Assembly (NCBI GenBank): GCA_026990615.1 | Contig: JALXDB010000280.1 | Location: 1-5,726 of the forward strand | DNA: 5,726 bases | Direction of reading: 5' to 3' | Origin: Spirochaetota bacterium | GTDB lineage: Bacteria; Spirochaetota; B62-G9 | Shown: positions 1 to 5,726 of the stretch, one piece after another | Layout of the letters: every line of letters begins with the position of its first letter | How positions within the stretch are numbered: position 1 is the stretch's first letter | Translations under genes and position numbers: made by a program | Notes under the pieces: generated by a model | Told to the model about the DNA's origin: nothing | Database searches by the model: none | What the model saw: the letters and a program-made list of their open reading frames with translations, nothing else

Positions 1-54
1 ATTACAATAAAATACGATAATATTTATTTATCTAATATATAAATTGATATTATC
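1..54 (-). terminator. Possible AT-rich terminator hairpin after glyS
   Basis: Reading leftward from the glyS stop codon, an 8-bp perfect stem pairs positions 47-54 with 16-23. After a 2x2 internal loop, a further 6-bp stem pairs 39-44 with 26-31 around a 7-nt loop. The downstream side on the minus strand (15 to 1) is T-rich but broken by other bases (GTATTTTATTGT). The position, 15 nt past the stop, suits an intrinsic terminator of the glyQ-glyS transcript. The stem has almost no G-C pairs and the T tract is imperfect, so this may only reflect AT-rich intergenic DNA. Confidence 0.3.
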
Positions 55-69
55 ATGGTCAATACATAC

Positions 70-2151
70 TCAGGAAACCACGAGTTTAGAAAAATCAATT
101 ATCCCGGAAAATGATTCAACTATTTCCCGAAGCAGATATATACGATTGCATCTGAGGTTTCTATTATCCTCCATAACCAGAACATTATCAAAAAAATCAT
201 CGACATAAGATTTAAATGAACCGAGGATTTCATAGACCTCTTCGTAATCTTTAGAATCTATAGCTCTCTTTATATAACTCTTCTTTTCCAGATAGTAATT
301 GTACAGAGCCTTTTCCTCCTGCTGAACAAAAAGATCCGGATTTACCCTGCCGGATTCATCACACTCGCCTCCTTCTTTAACAATATTGGCCATTCTTTTA
401 AAAGCTATAAAAAGATCCTTGAACCCCTCCCTCGACCTAAATCTATGTAGAGCTTCAACCCTCCTGTATGCTTCATAGATATCGTCCAGAACATTGGCCA
501 TAGCAGCATCTATTTCATCATAATCAAAACCAAGCTCCTGAAAAACAGATCTGATTCTCGTTTTAAAAAAATCCTCAAGTTTCTTTTTAAAGTTTTCCTT
601 ATCTTTTACCAGAGGATAAATACCCACAACCTCGGATAATAGATTACTGAGAGATAGATTGATTTTCTTATCAACTATAATTCTGATAATGGAAAATACA
701 GCTCTTCTCAGGCCGTAGGGATCTCTGGAGCCTTTAGGTTCATAGCCTGTTGAAAAAATACCTATAATACTATCAAGCCTATCTGCAATACCCACCACAG
801 AGCCAACAATATCCTCAGGCGTCCTATCACCAGAGAATCTCGGTCTGTAATGATCTTTTATTGCCTTTGCAACTCTTTCACCATGACCTGACTCAAGCGC
901 GTAATAATAACCCATTATTCCCTGCAAATTTGGGAATTCGCCGACCATCTGAGTAACGAGATCGTTCTTACAGAGTGTGGCTGCTTCCAGGATATCCCTT
1001 TTTACCTCATCTTCAAGTTTTAGATAATCGCTGATAACACCCGATATCTTTTCGACTCTCCTGACCTTTTCCTCCATGCTGCCAAGCTCAGGATGGAAGC
1101 TAACAGCCTTGAGGTCCTCAAGGTAATCGAAGAAATTTCTTTTTTTGTCTTCCTCGTAAAAAAACTTCCCGTCGTTTAATCTTGCCCTCAATACCCTCTC
1201 AAATCCAGCTTTACTCTTTGTATTGTCCTTTATATTTGAAATCACTATAAAATTGTTTGTTATTTTCCCTTCACTATCCATAAGAGGAAAATACCTTTGA
1301 TGCTCAACCATCTCCGATATCAAAACTTCAGGAGGCAGTGTAAGATACTCCTCCTCAAAACTGCAAAGAACTGGATTTGGCAGTTCTGTCAGATCGGTAT
1401 TAACCTCAAACAGGACCTCTGCCCCCTCAGGCACCCGCGTATTCAGCTCTTTAGTTATCCTCTCTACTCCCTCCCGTATAAGATTAAGCCGTTTATCCCG
1501 GTCAGCAACTACGCAGGCTTTATTTAGAAGTTCCTCATAATCCTCAACATTTTCGACTTTTATCGCTTCGCTGCTGTAGACCCTGTGCCCGAAGGTGTAC
1601 TCAGAGCTGCTAAGCCCCACCTTATCATACCCAACTACTTCATCGCCGTATTTAAACAAAATCCATCTAATTGGCCTTATAAAAGAAAAGTTGCTCTTTT
1701 CCCATCTCATGGTTTTAGGAAATCTCATACCGTTCAGAACTGTTTCGAGTATATCCGGTAAAAGCTTTACAGTCTTATCACCCTTTATTTTTTTAACAGC
1801 AAATATATATCTGCTCCCCCTCACCTCCTTAAAAACTACCTCCTCAGGTTCTATACCATTTGCCCTGCAGAAACCTAAAAGTGCCCTTGTAGGTCTGCCA
1901 TCAGAATATGCCTTATCAAATGAAGGCCCACGCTTCTCTTCTTCATAATCACTCTGATACTGTGAAACATTTTGGATTAAAATGGAAAACCTGCGGGGTG
2001 TAGAAAATAAACGGACCTCTCCGTGGTCAATCCTGTTTTCATCTAACAATTTTGTAAAAGACTCCTTAAAATCTCTGGCTACCCTAAAGCTAATAGAATG
2101 GGGCAACTCCTCAACCCCGATTTCACATAAAAGATGTGCGTATTCTTCCAT
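70..2151 (-). CDS. glyS: Glycyl-tRNA synthetase beta subunit
   Basis: This is the beta chain of the heterotetrameric (alpha2beta2) glycyl-tRNA synthetase. It acts in the cytosol and supplies most tRNA-Gly recognition, while the alpha chain holds the aminoacylation site. The 693 residues match the family's usual length (E. coli about 689). Family landmarks appear in order: the N-terminal EIGVEELP (10-17), STPRRF (50-55), KRGPSFDKAY (73-82), FIRPIRW (157-163), the HD-like region around 350-480 with GDRTPEDIV (441-449), ADRLD (456-460) and KGSRDPYGLRR (473-483), and a C-terminal DALR-type anticodon-binding region ending in DDFFDNVLVM (651-660). The ATG at 2151 is chosen because it gives the normal N-terminus and has AGGGG seven bases upstream. 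The gene lies about 26 bp after glyQ on the same strand, so the two are surely co-transcribed. No frameshift or missing block is seen. Confidence 0.97.
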   Translation of the reverse strand: MEEYAHLLCEIGVEELPHSISFRVARDFKESFTKLLDENRIDHGEVRLFSTPRRFSILIQNVSQYQSDYEEEKRGPSFDKAYSDGRPTRALLGFCRANGIEPEEVVFKEVRGSRYIFAVKKIKGDKTVKLLPDILETVLNGMRFPKTMRWEKSNFSFIRPIRWILFKYGDEVVGYDKVGLSSSEYTFGHRVYSSEAIKVENVEDYEELLNKACVVADRDKRLNLIREGVERITKELNTRVPEGAEVLFEVNTDLTELPNPVLCSFEEEYLTLPPEVLISEMVEHQRYFPLMDSEGKITNNFIVISNIKDNTKSKAGFERVLRARLNDGKFFYEEDKKRNFFDYLEDLKAVSFHPELGSMEEKVRRVEKISGVISDYLKLEDEVKRDILEAATLCKNDLVTQMVGEFPNLQGIMGYYYALESGHGERVAKAIKDHYRPRFSGDRTPEDIVGSVVGIADRLDSIIGIFSTGYEPKGSRDPYGLRRAVFSIIRIIVDKKINLSLSNLLSEVVGIYPLVKDKENFKKKLEDFFKTRIRSVFQELGFDYDEIDAAMANVLDDIYEAYRRVEALHRFRSREGFKDLFIAFKRMANIVKEGGECDESGRVNPDLFVQQEEKALYNYYLEKKSYIKRAIDSKDYEEVYEILGSFKSYVDDFFDNVLVMEDNRNLRCNRIYLLREIVESFSGIIDFSKLVVS

Positions 2152-2158
2152 TAATATG

Positions 2159-2163
2159 CCCCT
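2159..2163 (-). promoter_or_regulatory. glyS ribosome binding site
   Basis: AGGGG on the minus strand sits seven bases before the glyS ATG, inside the short glyQ-glyS gap. It is a good Shine-Dalgarno match at normal spacing and supports the start at 2151. It also suggests that glyS is translated independently as well as by readthrough of ribosomes from glyQ. Confidence 0.65.
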
Positions 2164-2177
2164 GTAGAGACTATTAT

Positions 2178-3059
2178 TTAACTTTTATTCCTTTTCTTTA
2201 ACAAAGGAAAACCCAATTTCTCTCTGGATTCAACATAGGCCTTTGCAACTGCTTTCGCAAGATTTCTAACCCTTTGAATATAGTATGCTCTCTCGGTAAC
2301 ACTTATTGCTCCCCTTGCATCTATGATATTAAAAATATGAGAGCATTTGATAACCATATCGTATGCAGGCAGCACCAGGCCATTTTCCAGTATGTTGAAA
2401 GTCTCTTTTTCAAACTCATCAAACAGCATTATATGCCTTTTAATATCTGCAACTTCAAAATTATACCTGGAAAATTCATACTCTTCTCTCTGCCTTATAT
2501 CCCCATAAGTAAGTTCCTCGTTCCACATCACATCGAAAACATTTTCTTTCTGCTGAATGAACATTGCAATTCTTTCAAGGCCGTAGGTAAGTTCAACGGG
2601 TATTGGATCAAGCTCTATTCCACCAACCTGCTGAAAATACGTAAACTGGGTGATCTCCATTCCGTCCAGCCATACCTCCCATCCCAGACCCGTAGCTCCG
2701 AGCGTGGGTGATTCCCAATCATCATGAACAAACCTTACATCGTGCTCAGAAAAATCTATACCCATTGTTGATATGCTGTTCAAATACTGCTCCTGAATAT
2801 CAAATGGTGCGGGCTTTATCAGCACCTGGTATTGATAAAATAGCTGGAGCCTGTTAGGATTCTCCCCATACCTGCCATCAGTTGGCCTCCTCGAAGGCTC
2901 AACATAGGCCGATGACCACGGTTCTGGGCCAAGTGAACGCAGGAATGTTGCAGGATTAAAAGTTCCCGCTCCTGTCTCAAGATCGTATGGCTGTACTATA
3001 ATAGCTCCTCTTTCGTGCCAGTATTTGTTTAAATGAAAGATTATCTCCTGAAAAGTCAT
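2178..3059 (-). CDS. glyQ: Glycyl-tRNA synthetase alpha subunit
   Basis: This is the catalytic alpha chain of alpha2beta2 glycyl-tRNA synthetase. It activates glycine with ATP and, with the beta chain, loads tRNA-Gly. The 293-residue class II core is complete. It has [20 protein letters not shown] (28-47), the motif 2 region [18 protein letters not shown] (55-72), the highly conserved [20 protein letters not shown] (124-143), the motif 3 region TYGLERIAM (158-166) and [11 protein letters not shown] (247-257) near the C-terminus. I start at the ATG at 3059 because [14 protein letters not shown] aligns with the usual family N-terminus and a purine-rich GGGAAG lies seven bases upstream. An in-frame ATG at 3089 would add 10 residues (303 aa, as long as the E. 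coli protein) but lacks a visible Shine-Dalgarno sequence. It is the first gene of the glyQ-glyS operon, with its promoter in the divergent region. No T-box leader is visible. Confidence 0.96.
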   Translation of the reverse strand: MTFQEIIFHLNKYWHERGAIIVQPYDLETGAGTFNPATFLRSLGPEPWSSAYVEPSRRPTDGRYGENPNRLQLFYQYQVLIKPAPFDIQEQYLNSISTMGIDFSEHDVRFVHDDWESPTLGATGLGWEVWLDGMEITQFTYFQQVGGIELDPIPVELTYGLERIAMFIQQKENVFDVMWNEELTYGDIRQREEYEFSRYNFEVADIKRHIMLFDEFEKETFNILENGLVLPAYDMVIKCSHIFNIIDARGAISVTERAYYIQRVRNLAKAVAKAYVESREKLGFPLLKKRNKS

Positions 3060-3170
3060 GGTTGAGCTTCCCGATTGTTTATTTTGCATGCAACTAAAAA
3101 ATTTTATACGCTTTAGATGAAAAGAAGAAACTGTCTGCCAGATAATAGTCCAAGCTTAAGTTCTAATGTT

Positions 3171-3199
3171 TCGACCGGCATTGTTTTGATTAATATATT
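3171..3199 (+). promoter_or_regulatory. Candidate rightward promoter overlapping the glyQ promoter
   Basis: On the plus strand, TCGACC (3171-3176, 4 of 6 to TTGACA) is followed after 17 bases by TATATT (3194-3199, 5 of 6 to TATAAT). Its -10 overlaps the glyQ -10 because the AATATATT core reads the same on both strands. If used, it would start transcripts near 3206 with a leader of roughly 100 nt before the penicillin-binding protein gene. The -35 match is mediocre, so this is tentative. Confidence 0.25.
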
Positions 3200-3215
3200 T
3201 ATTGAGAATTAATCA
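3187..3215. repeat. Inverted repeat (possible operator) over both promoters
   Basis: Perfect 8-bp arms TGATTAAT (3187-3194) and ATTAATCA (3208-3215) are separated by 13 bases. The arm centres lie 21 bp apart, about two helical turns, the geometry expected for a dimeric repressor bound to one face. The element covers the predicted glyQ -10 and spacer and the rightward -10. The arms are AT-rich and chance occurrence in such DNA is not negligible. No regulator is identified. Confidence 0.35.
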
Positions 3216-3220
3216 GTCAA
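3192..3220 (-). promoter_or_regulatory. Predicted sigma70-type promoter of glyQ-glyS
   Basis: On the minus strand, TTGACT (3220-3215, 5 of 6 to the -35 consensus) is followed after exactly 17 bases by TATATT (3197-3192, 5 of 6 to the -10 consensus). This is the best promoter-like pair in the divergent region. Transcription would begin near 3185, giving an untranslated leader of about 125 nt before the 3059 start. The prediction is by consensus match only. The region is AT-rich, which raises the chance of false matches. Confidence 0.55.
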
Positions 3221-3240
3221 GGTATTAACCTTTAACTTAA

Positions 3241-3269
3241 ATAATAACGTATCATGTCGTTAATATAAA
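3241..3269 (+). promoter_or_regulatory. Imperfect dyad next to a second -10-like box
   Basis: Arms ATAATAACG (3241-3249) and CGTTAATAT (3258-3266) are inverted repeats with a single mismatch around an 8-base centre. The right arm runs into TATAAA (3264-3269), a 5-of-6 match to a -10 box. It would place a start near 3276 and a short leader of about 27 nt before the penicillin-binding protein gene. No convincing -35 lies 16-18 bases upstream, so use of this promoter might need an activator, or the match may be chance. Confidence 0.25.
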
Positions 3270-3287
3270 ATGAATGCAACTAATATC

Positions 3288-3291
3288 GGAG
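3288..3291 (+). promoter_or_regulatory. Ribosome binding site of the penicillin-binding protein gene
   Basis: GGAG lies 11 bases before the ATG at 3303, a slightly long but acceptable spacing. It supports this start, and no earlier one is possible because an in-frame TAA (3300-3302) directly precedes the ATG. Confidence 0.5.
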
Positions 3292-3302
3292 CTTCGCATT
3301 AA

Positions 3303-4964
3303 ATGTTCAATAATCTCAGAAGATTCAAGTTTGTTATACTCATAACAGCTCTCGTTTTCAGTGTTCTGGTAATTAGAATTACAAAACTCATGTTTTTCAA
3401 CAAGGATATAATACTAGCCTCGCCTCAGACAAAAAATCTTCAGGAAAGGGGATTCATACTAGATAGGAATGGCGACAAACTGGCCCTCAGTATAGAAACC
3501 TACTCAATATATGCGAGGCCTGCCGAAATAGAAAACAAACTTGAAACCTCAAAAAGGCTTTCCGCTATACTTGGAATAGATTACCGAGAAATACTGAATC
3601 AACTCAACAGAAAAAGACCCTTTGTGTGGATAAAACGGCAGGTTGATCTAAGTAAAATACACAATATAGAAGGTCTTTCTATAAAGGGTGTGTATCTCGA
3701 AAAGGAGTTCAGGCGCTACTATCCATTTCATCATCTCGCATCTCACATCCTGGGTTTTGTGGGTATAGATAACAAAGGCCTTGAAGGAATAGAATACTAC
3801 TTCGATTCCTATCTAAATCCGAAAAGGGTGGATAAAAAGAAGATAAATCTGATAGGTCAATCAAGGGGATACTCGGTAGTACTGACTATAGACAGGTACA
3901 TTCAGGGGGTCGTGGAGGAGGCACTGGAAAAGGCATTGAAAGATACCGGGGCAAAACTGGTAACTGCAATTGTTATGAGGCCTTCCACAGGAGAAATACT
4001 CGCACTTGCCAATAAACCTGATTTTGATCCCAACTACTTTAAGAAGTTCCCGAAAAACTACATAAGAAACAGGGCCATTACAGATTCCTTTGAACCAGGA
4101 TCCACATTTAAAATTTTCATAGCATCCCTTTTGCTCGACAAAAACCTGATATCACCATCCGACAGGTTTGTATGCAAAGGATACATTAAAATAGGCAATA
4201 CAACAATACATGACACGGCAAAGCATGGAATTATAGATTTCAGGGAAGTCCTGCAAAAATCCTGCAATGTGGGGATGATTCTCTCGGTCGACAGAATAGA
4301 TGATAACGAACTTTATAAAGGACTGAGAAACTTTGGATTTGGAACCCCAACCGGCATTAACCTTGCCGGCGAATCTTCAGGAATACTGAGAACCCCGAAC
4401 AGATGGAGCAGAATTTCAAAATATGAAATAGCCATTGGACAGGAAGTAGCGGTAACATCCCTGCAGTTAATAACTGCAGGTTCGGCTATTGCAAACAACG
4501 GCGTACTGATGCAGCCCAGAATTATAAAAAAACTGGAAAATCCAGATGGGACTGTATTAAAGGAGTACAAACCTCTAAAAATAAGAAGAGTAATACGTAA
4601 AGAGACAGCCGAAAATTTACTAAAGATACTGACAGGTGTTCTTACAAAGGAGGGTACCGGATACAAGGCAAGAATAGAGGGATACAACATAGCGGGCAAA
4701 ACCGGGACTGCTCAGATAGCGGATGTAAAAAACGGCGGTTATCTTGAAAACCAATTCTATGCGTCCTTTATAGGTTTCGTTCCTGTACCGAATCCCGAAA
4801 TAGCAGTCCTTGTTACAATTGACAGGCCGAAGGGAGAAAAATACGGCGGGCAGACTGCAGCGCCGGTATTCAAATATATTGTGGAGAGGATTGCCCCGTA
4901 TCTTAATATTCTCCCCGATAACTCCACTGTTTATGTGGTACACAATGAATATCACAATGAATAA
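3303..4964 (+). CDS. Class B penicillin-binding protein, FtsI/SpoVD-like transpeptidase
   Basis: This is a monofunctional DD-transpeptidase that cross-links peptidoglycan on the outer face of the cytoplasmic membrane, most likely at the division septum. The 553 residues begin with a signal anchor: basic residues at 6-9, then a hydrophobic segment at about 10-26. The pedestal or dimerisation domain follows, with RGFILDRNGDKLALS (49-63) and SHILGFVGIDNKGLEGIEYY (147-166). The transpeptidase domain begins near 215 and holds all three active-site motifs: STFK (267-270, nucleophile S267), SCN (320-322) and KTGTAQ (466-471). No PASTA domain follows. The linker between the pedestal and the catalytic domain (171-196) looks shorter than in typical FtsI. 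Domain make-up favours FtsI or SpoVD over MrdA/PBP2, but its location outside a visible dcw cluster leaves the exact role open, so no symbol is given. Its 3' end overlaps the next gene. Confidence 0.92.
   Translation: MFNNLRRFKFVILITALVFSVLVIRITKLMFFNKDIILASPQTKNLQERGFILDRNGDKLALSIETYSIYARPAEIENKLETSKRLSAILGIDYREILNQLNRKRPFVWIKRQVDLSKIHNIEGLSIKGVYLEKEFRRYYPFHHLASHILGFVGIDNKGLEGIEYYFDSYLNPKRVDKKKINLIGQSRGYSVVLTIDRYIQGVVEEALEKALKDTGAKLVTAIVMRPSTGEILALANKPDFDPNYFKKFPKNYIRNRAITDSFEPGSTFKIFIASLLLDKNLISPSDRFVCKGYIKIGNTTIHDTAKHGIIDFREVLQKSCNVGMILSVDRIDDNELYKGLRNFGFGTPTGINLAGESSGILRTPNRWSRISKYEIAIGQEVAVTSLQLITAGSAIANNGVLMQPRIIKKLENPDGTVLKEYKPLKIRRVIRKETAENLLKILTGVLTKEGTGYKARIEGYNIAGKTGTAQIADVKNGGYLENQFYASFIGFVPVPNPEIAVLVTIDRPKGEKYGGQTAAPVFKYIVERIAPYLNILPDNSTVYVVHNEYHNE
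4460..4480. repeat. Perfect 21-bp palindrome inside the penicillin-binding protein gene
   Basis: Arms CCTGCAGTTA (4460-4469) and TAACTGCAGG (4471-4480) are exact reverse complements around one base at 4470. The stretch encodes SLQLITAG, a conserved transpeptidase segment, so codon choice alone could have produced it. As RNA it could not fold tightly with a one-base loop. As DNA it could be a symmetric protein-binding site or a small cruciform. Confidence 0.5.
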
Positions 4965-5726
4965 CGGTTTTTTCGATATTAATTTGGGTTTGTTAAGAAA
5001 CAGATTTCCTGACATTGCAAAGAAATTAGGAAAGATTAAATATTCCCATATCAACAAAAACAAAGAAATAATAGTTGAGGAGGATAAATCCTCTTCAGGA
5101 TTAAAAACTCTTATTGTCAGAAAAAATAGTGCAGTTATACCCATTCACTCGAAAATCGATCCCCTGAAAGAAGTGGAGAATTTAATTAAAAGAAAAATTG
5201 ACGGCAATGAGGACGCGGTTTTTATAGTTGGTTTCGGACTTGGATACCACATCGAAAGAGTTATTGAAATCTTGCCGGATGTGGAGCTGTACCTATTTGA
5301 ACCTTCCACAGAAATTTTCATAAAAGCCCTGGAAACCAGAAATTTTGATAAAATTCTAAAACACGAAAAACTCCATATATTTATCGATTTAGACAGGATT
5401 GATGACACTCTGTTTCAGTCGCAAATTCCCAATACATCAAAGATGCTGATCCTGAAATCATATCAAAGACTCTTTAACCACTATGTAAACAACCTTACAA
5501 AATCTTACAACGATTTCATCAACAGAAACAGTATTAATATAGCTACACTTAAAAGGTTTGATAAACTGTGGACAAAGAACAGCTTTAAAAATGTGGTGTA
5601 TTTCTTTGCCAGAGCGGGGGTTAACCTAATTGAAAACAGAGCCAAGGGGATTGGTTGTATTGTTGTTGGAGCCGGCCCTTCAGTTGAAGGTGATTTAGAT
5701 ATCTTAAATCAATTTTCTAAAAGGGG
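4945..5726 (+). CDS. Maf-family (DUF115/MptE-like) protein, putative flagellin glycosyltransferase, 3' end outside window
   Basis: The frame stays open from the ATG at 4945 to the window edge (260 codons, no stop), so only the N-terminal part is seen. The N-terminal Maf domain is recognised by FIVGFGLGYHIERVIEILPD (93-112) followed by ELYLFEPSTEIF (114-125). The start of the central MptE-like (DUF115) domain is marked by GCIVVGAGPSVEGDL (237-251), a glycine-rich nucleotide-binding motif. Bacterial members are motility-associated factors implicated in adding nonulosonic acids such as pseudaminic or legionaminic acid to flagellin in the cytoplasm. The archaeal relative MptE is a pterin pyrophosphokinase. 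The 4945 start overlaps the upstream gene by 20 bp, and an ATG at 4957 (8-bp overlap) is equally possible. Neither has a good Shine-Dalgarno sequence, which suggests translational coupling. Family assignment is confident, but substrate and acceptor are inferred. Confidence 0.85.
   Translation, partial: MNITMNNGFFDINLGLLRNRFPDIAKKLGKIKYSHINKNKEIIVEEDKSSSGLKTLIVRKNSAVIPIHSKIDPLKEVENLIKRKIDGNEDAVFIVGFGLGYHIERVIEILPDVELYLFEPSTEIFIKALETRNFDKILKHEKLHIFIDLDRIDDTLFQSQIPNTSKMLILKSYQRLFNHYVNNLTKSYNDFINRNSINIATLKRFDKLWTKNSFKNVVYFFARAGVNLIENRAKGIGCIVVGAGPSVEGDLDILNQFSKR

Noticed and set aside
1297..2167. Three plus-strand open frames (1297-1527, 1595-1948, 1982-2167) opposite glyS
   Set aside because: They lie antisense to a complete, well-conserved glyS, resemble no known protein and are explained as shadow frames.
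2274..2711. 145-codon plus-strand open frame opposite glyQ
   Set aside because: It is fully antisense to conserved class II synthetase motifs, and its sequence looks like a reverse-complement shadow.
3084..3093. 10-bp palindrome TTGCATGCAA over the alternative glyQ start
   Set aside because: Several palindromes of this length are expected by chance in a window of this size, and it does not coincide with promoter elements.
3090..3302. Possible tRNA, small RNA or riboswitch in the divergent region
   Set aside because: I found no cloverleaf, T-loop consensus, T-box core or strong GC-rich stem followed by a T tract on either strand.
4351..4369. GC-rich hairpin CCGGCA / TGCCGG with a 7-base loop inside the penicillin-binding protein gene
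   Set aside because: The stem has only 6 bp and no T tract, and it lies mid-gene in the conserved FGTPTGINLAGE coding segment. Chance is sufficient.
4058..5408. Minus-strand open frames at 4058-4267, 4313-4699, 4620-5144 and 5145-5408
   Set aside because: They are antisense to the penicillin-binding protein and Maf genes. One spans the junction of both genes, as a chance frame would, and none shows a recognisable domain.
1..5726. CRISPR array, insertion sequence, attachment site or phage remnant
   Set aside because: No spaced direct repeats, transposase or integrase frames or terminal inverted repeats are visible. Coding fills nearly all of the window with housekeeping and envelope genes.

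Overview
The window is an ordinary, AT-rich, gene-dense stretch of bacterial chromosome with two divergent gene pairs and no mobile element, CRISPR array or RNA gene that I can see. Split alpha/beta glycyl-tRNA synthetase genes, a monofunctional class B penicillin-binding protein and a Maf/DUF115 protein together suggest a peptidoglycan-containing, probably flagellated bacterium. Heavy use of ATA for Ile and AGA/AGG for Arg fits a low-GC genome. A Deferribacterota-like or similar anaerobic lineage would be compatible, but the sequence alone does not settle the phylum. The well-known spirochaetes with the single-chain alpha2 glycyl-tRNA synthetase are less likely.

Left half, minus strand: glyQ (alpha subunit, about 2178-3059) is followed after a gap of about 26 bp by glyS (beta subunit, 70-2151). 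The two form an operon encoding both halves of the alpha2beta2 glycyl-tRNA synthetase, which charges tRNA-Gly for translation. An AT-rich stem-loop at 16-54 lies just beyond the glyS stop and may end the transcript.

Centre, 3060-3302: this intergenic region separates the divergent pairs. It holds a good sigma70-type promoter for glyQ and overlapping, weaker promoter candidates for the rightward genes. It also holds two inverted repeats that could be operators and a 10-codon upstream ORF whose stop abuts the next start codon.

Right half, plus strand: an FtsI/SpoVD-like class B penicillin-binding protein (3303-4964) overlaps the start of a Maf-family (DUF115/MptE-like) gene that runs off the right edge (4945 to beyond 5726). 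The overlap implies co-transcription and probably translational coupling of a cell-wall transpeptidase with a putative flagellin or surface glycosylation enzyme. The penicillin-binding protein is not embedded in a visible dcw division cluster.

I found no convincing new system. The observations most worth checking are the compact shared promoter region with its dyads, the PBP-Maf coupling, and a 21-bp palindrome inside the PBP coding sequence.
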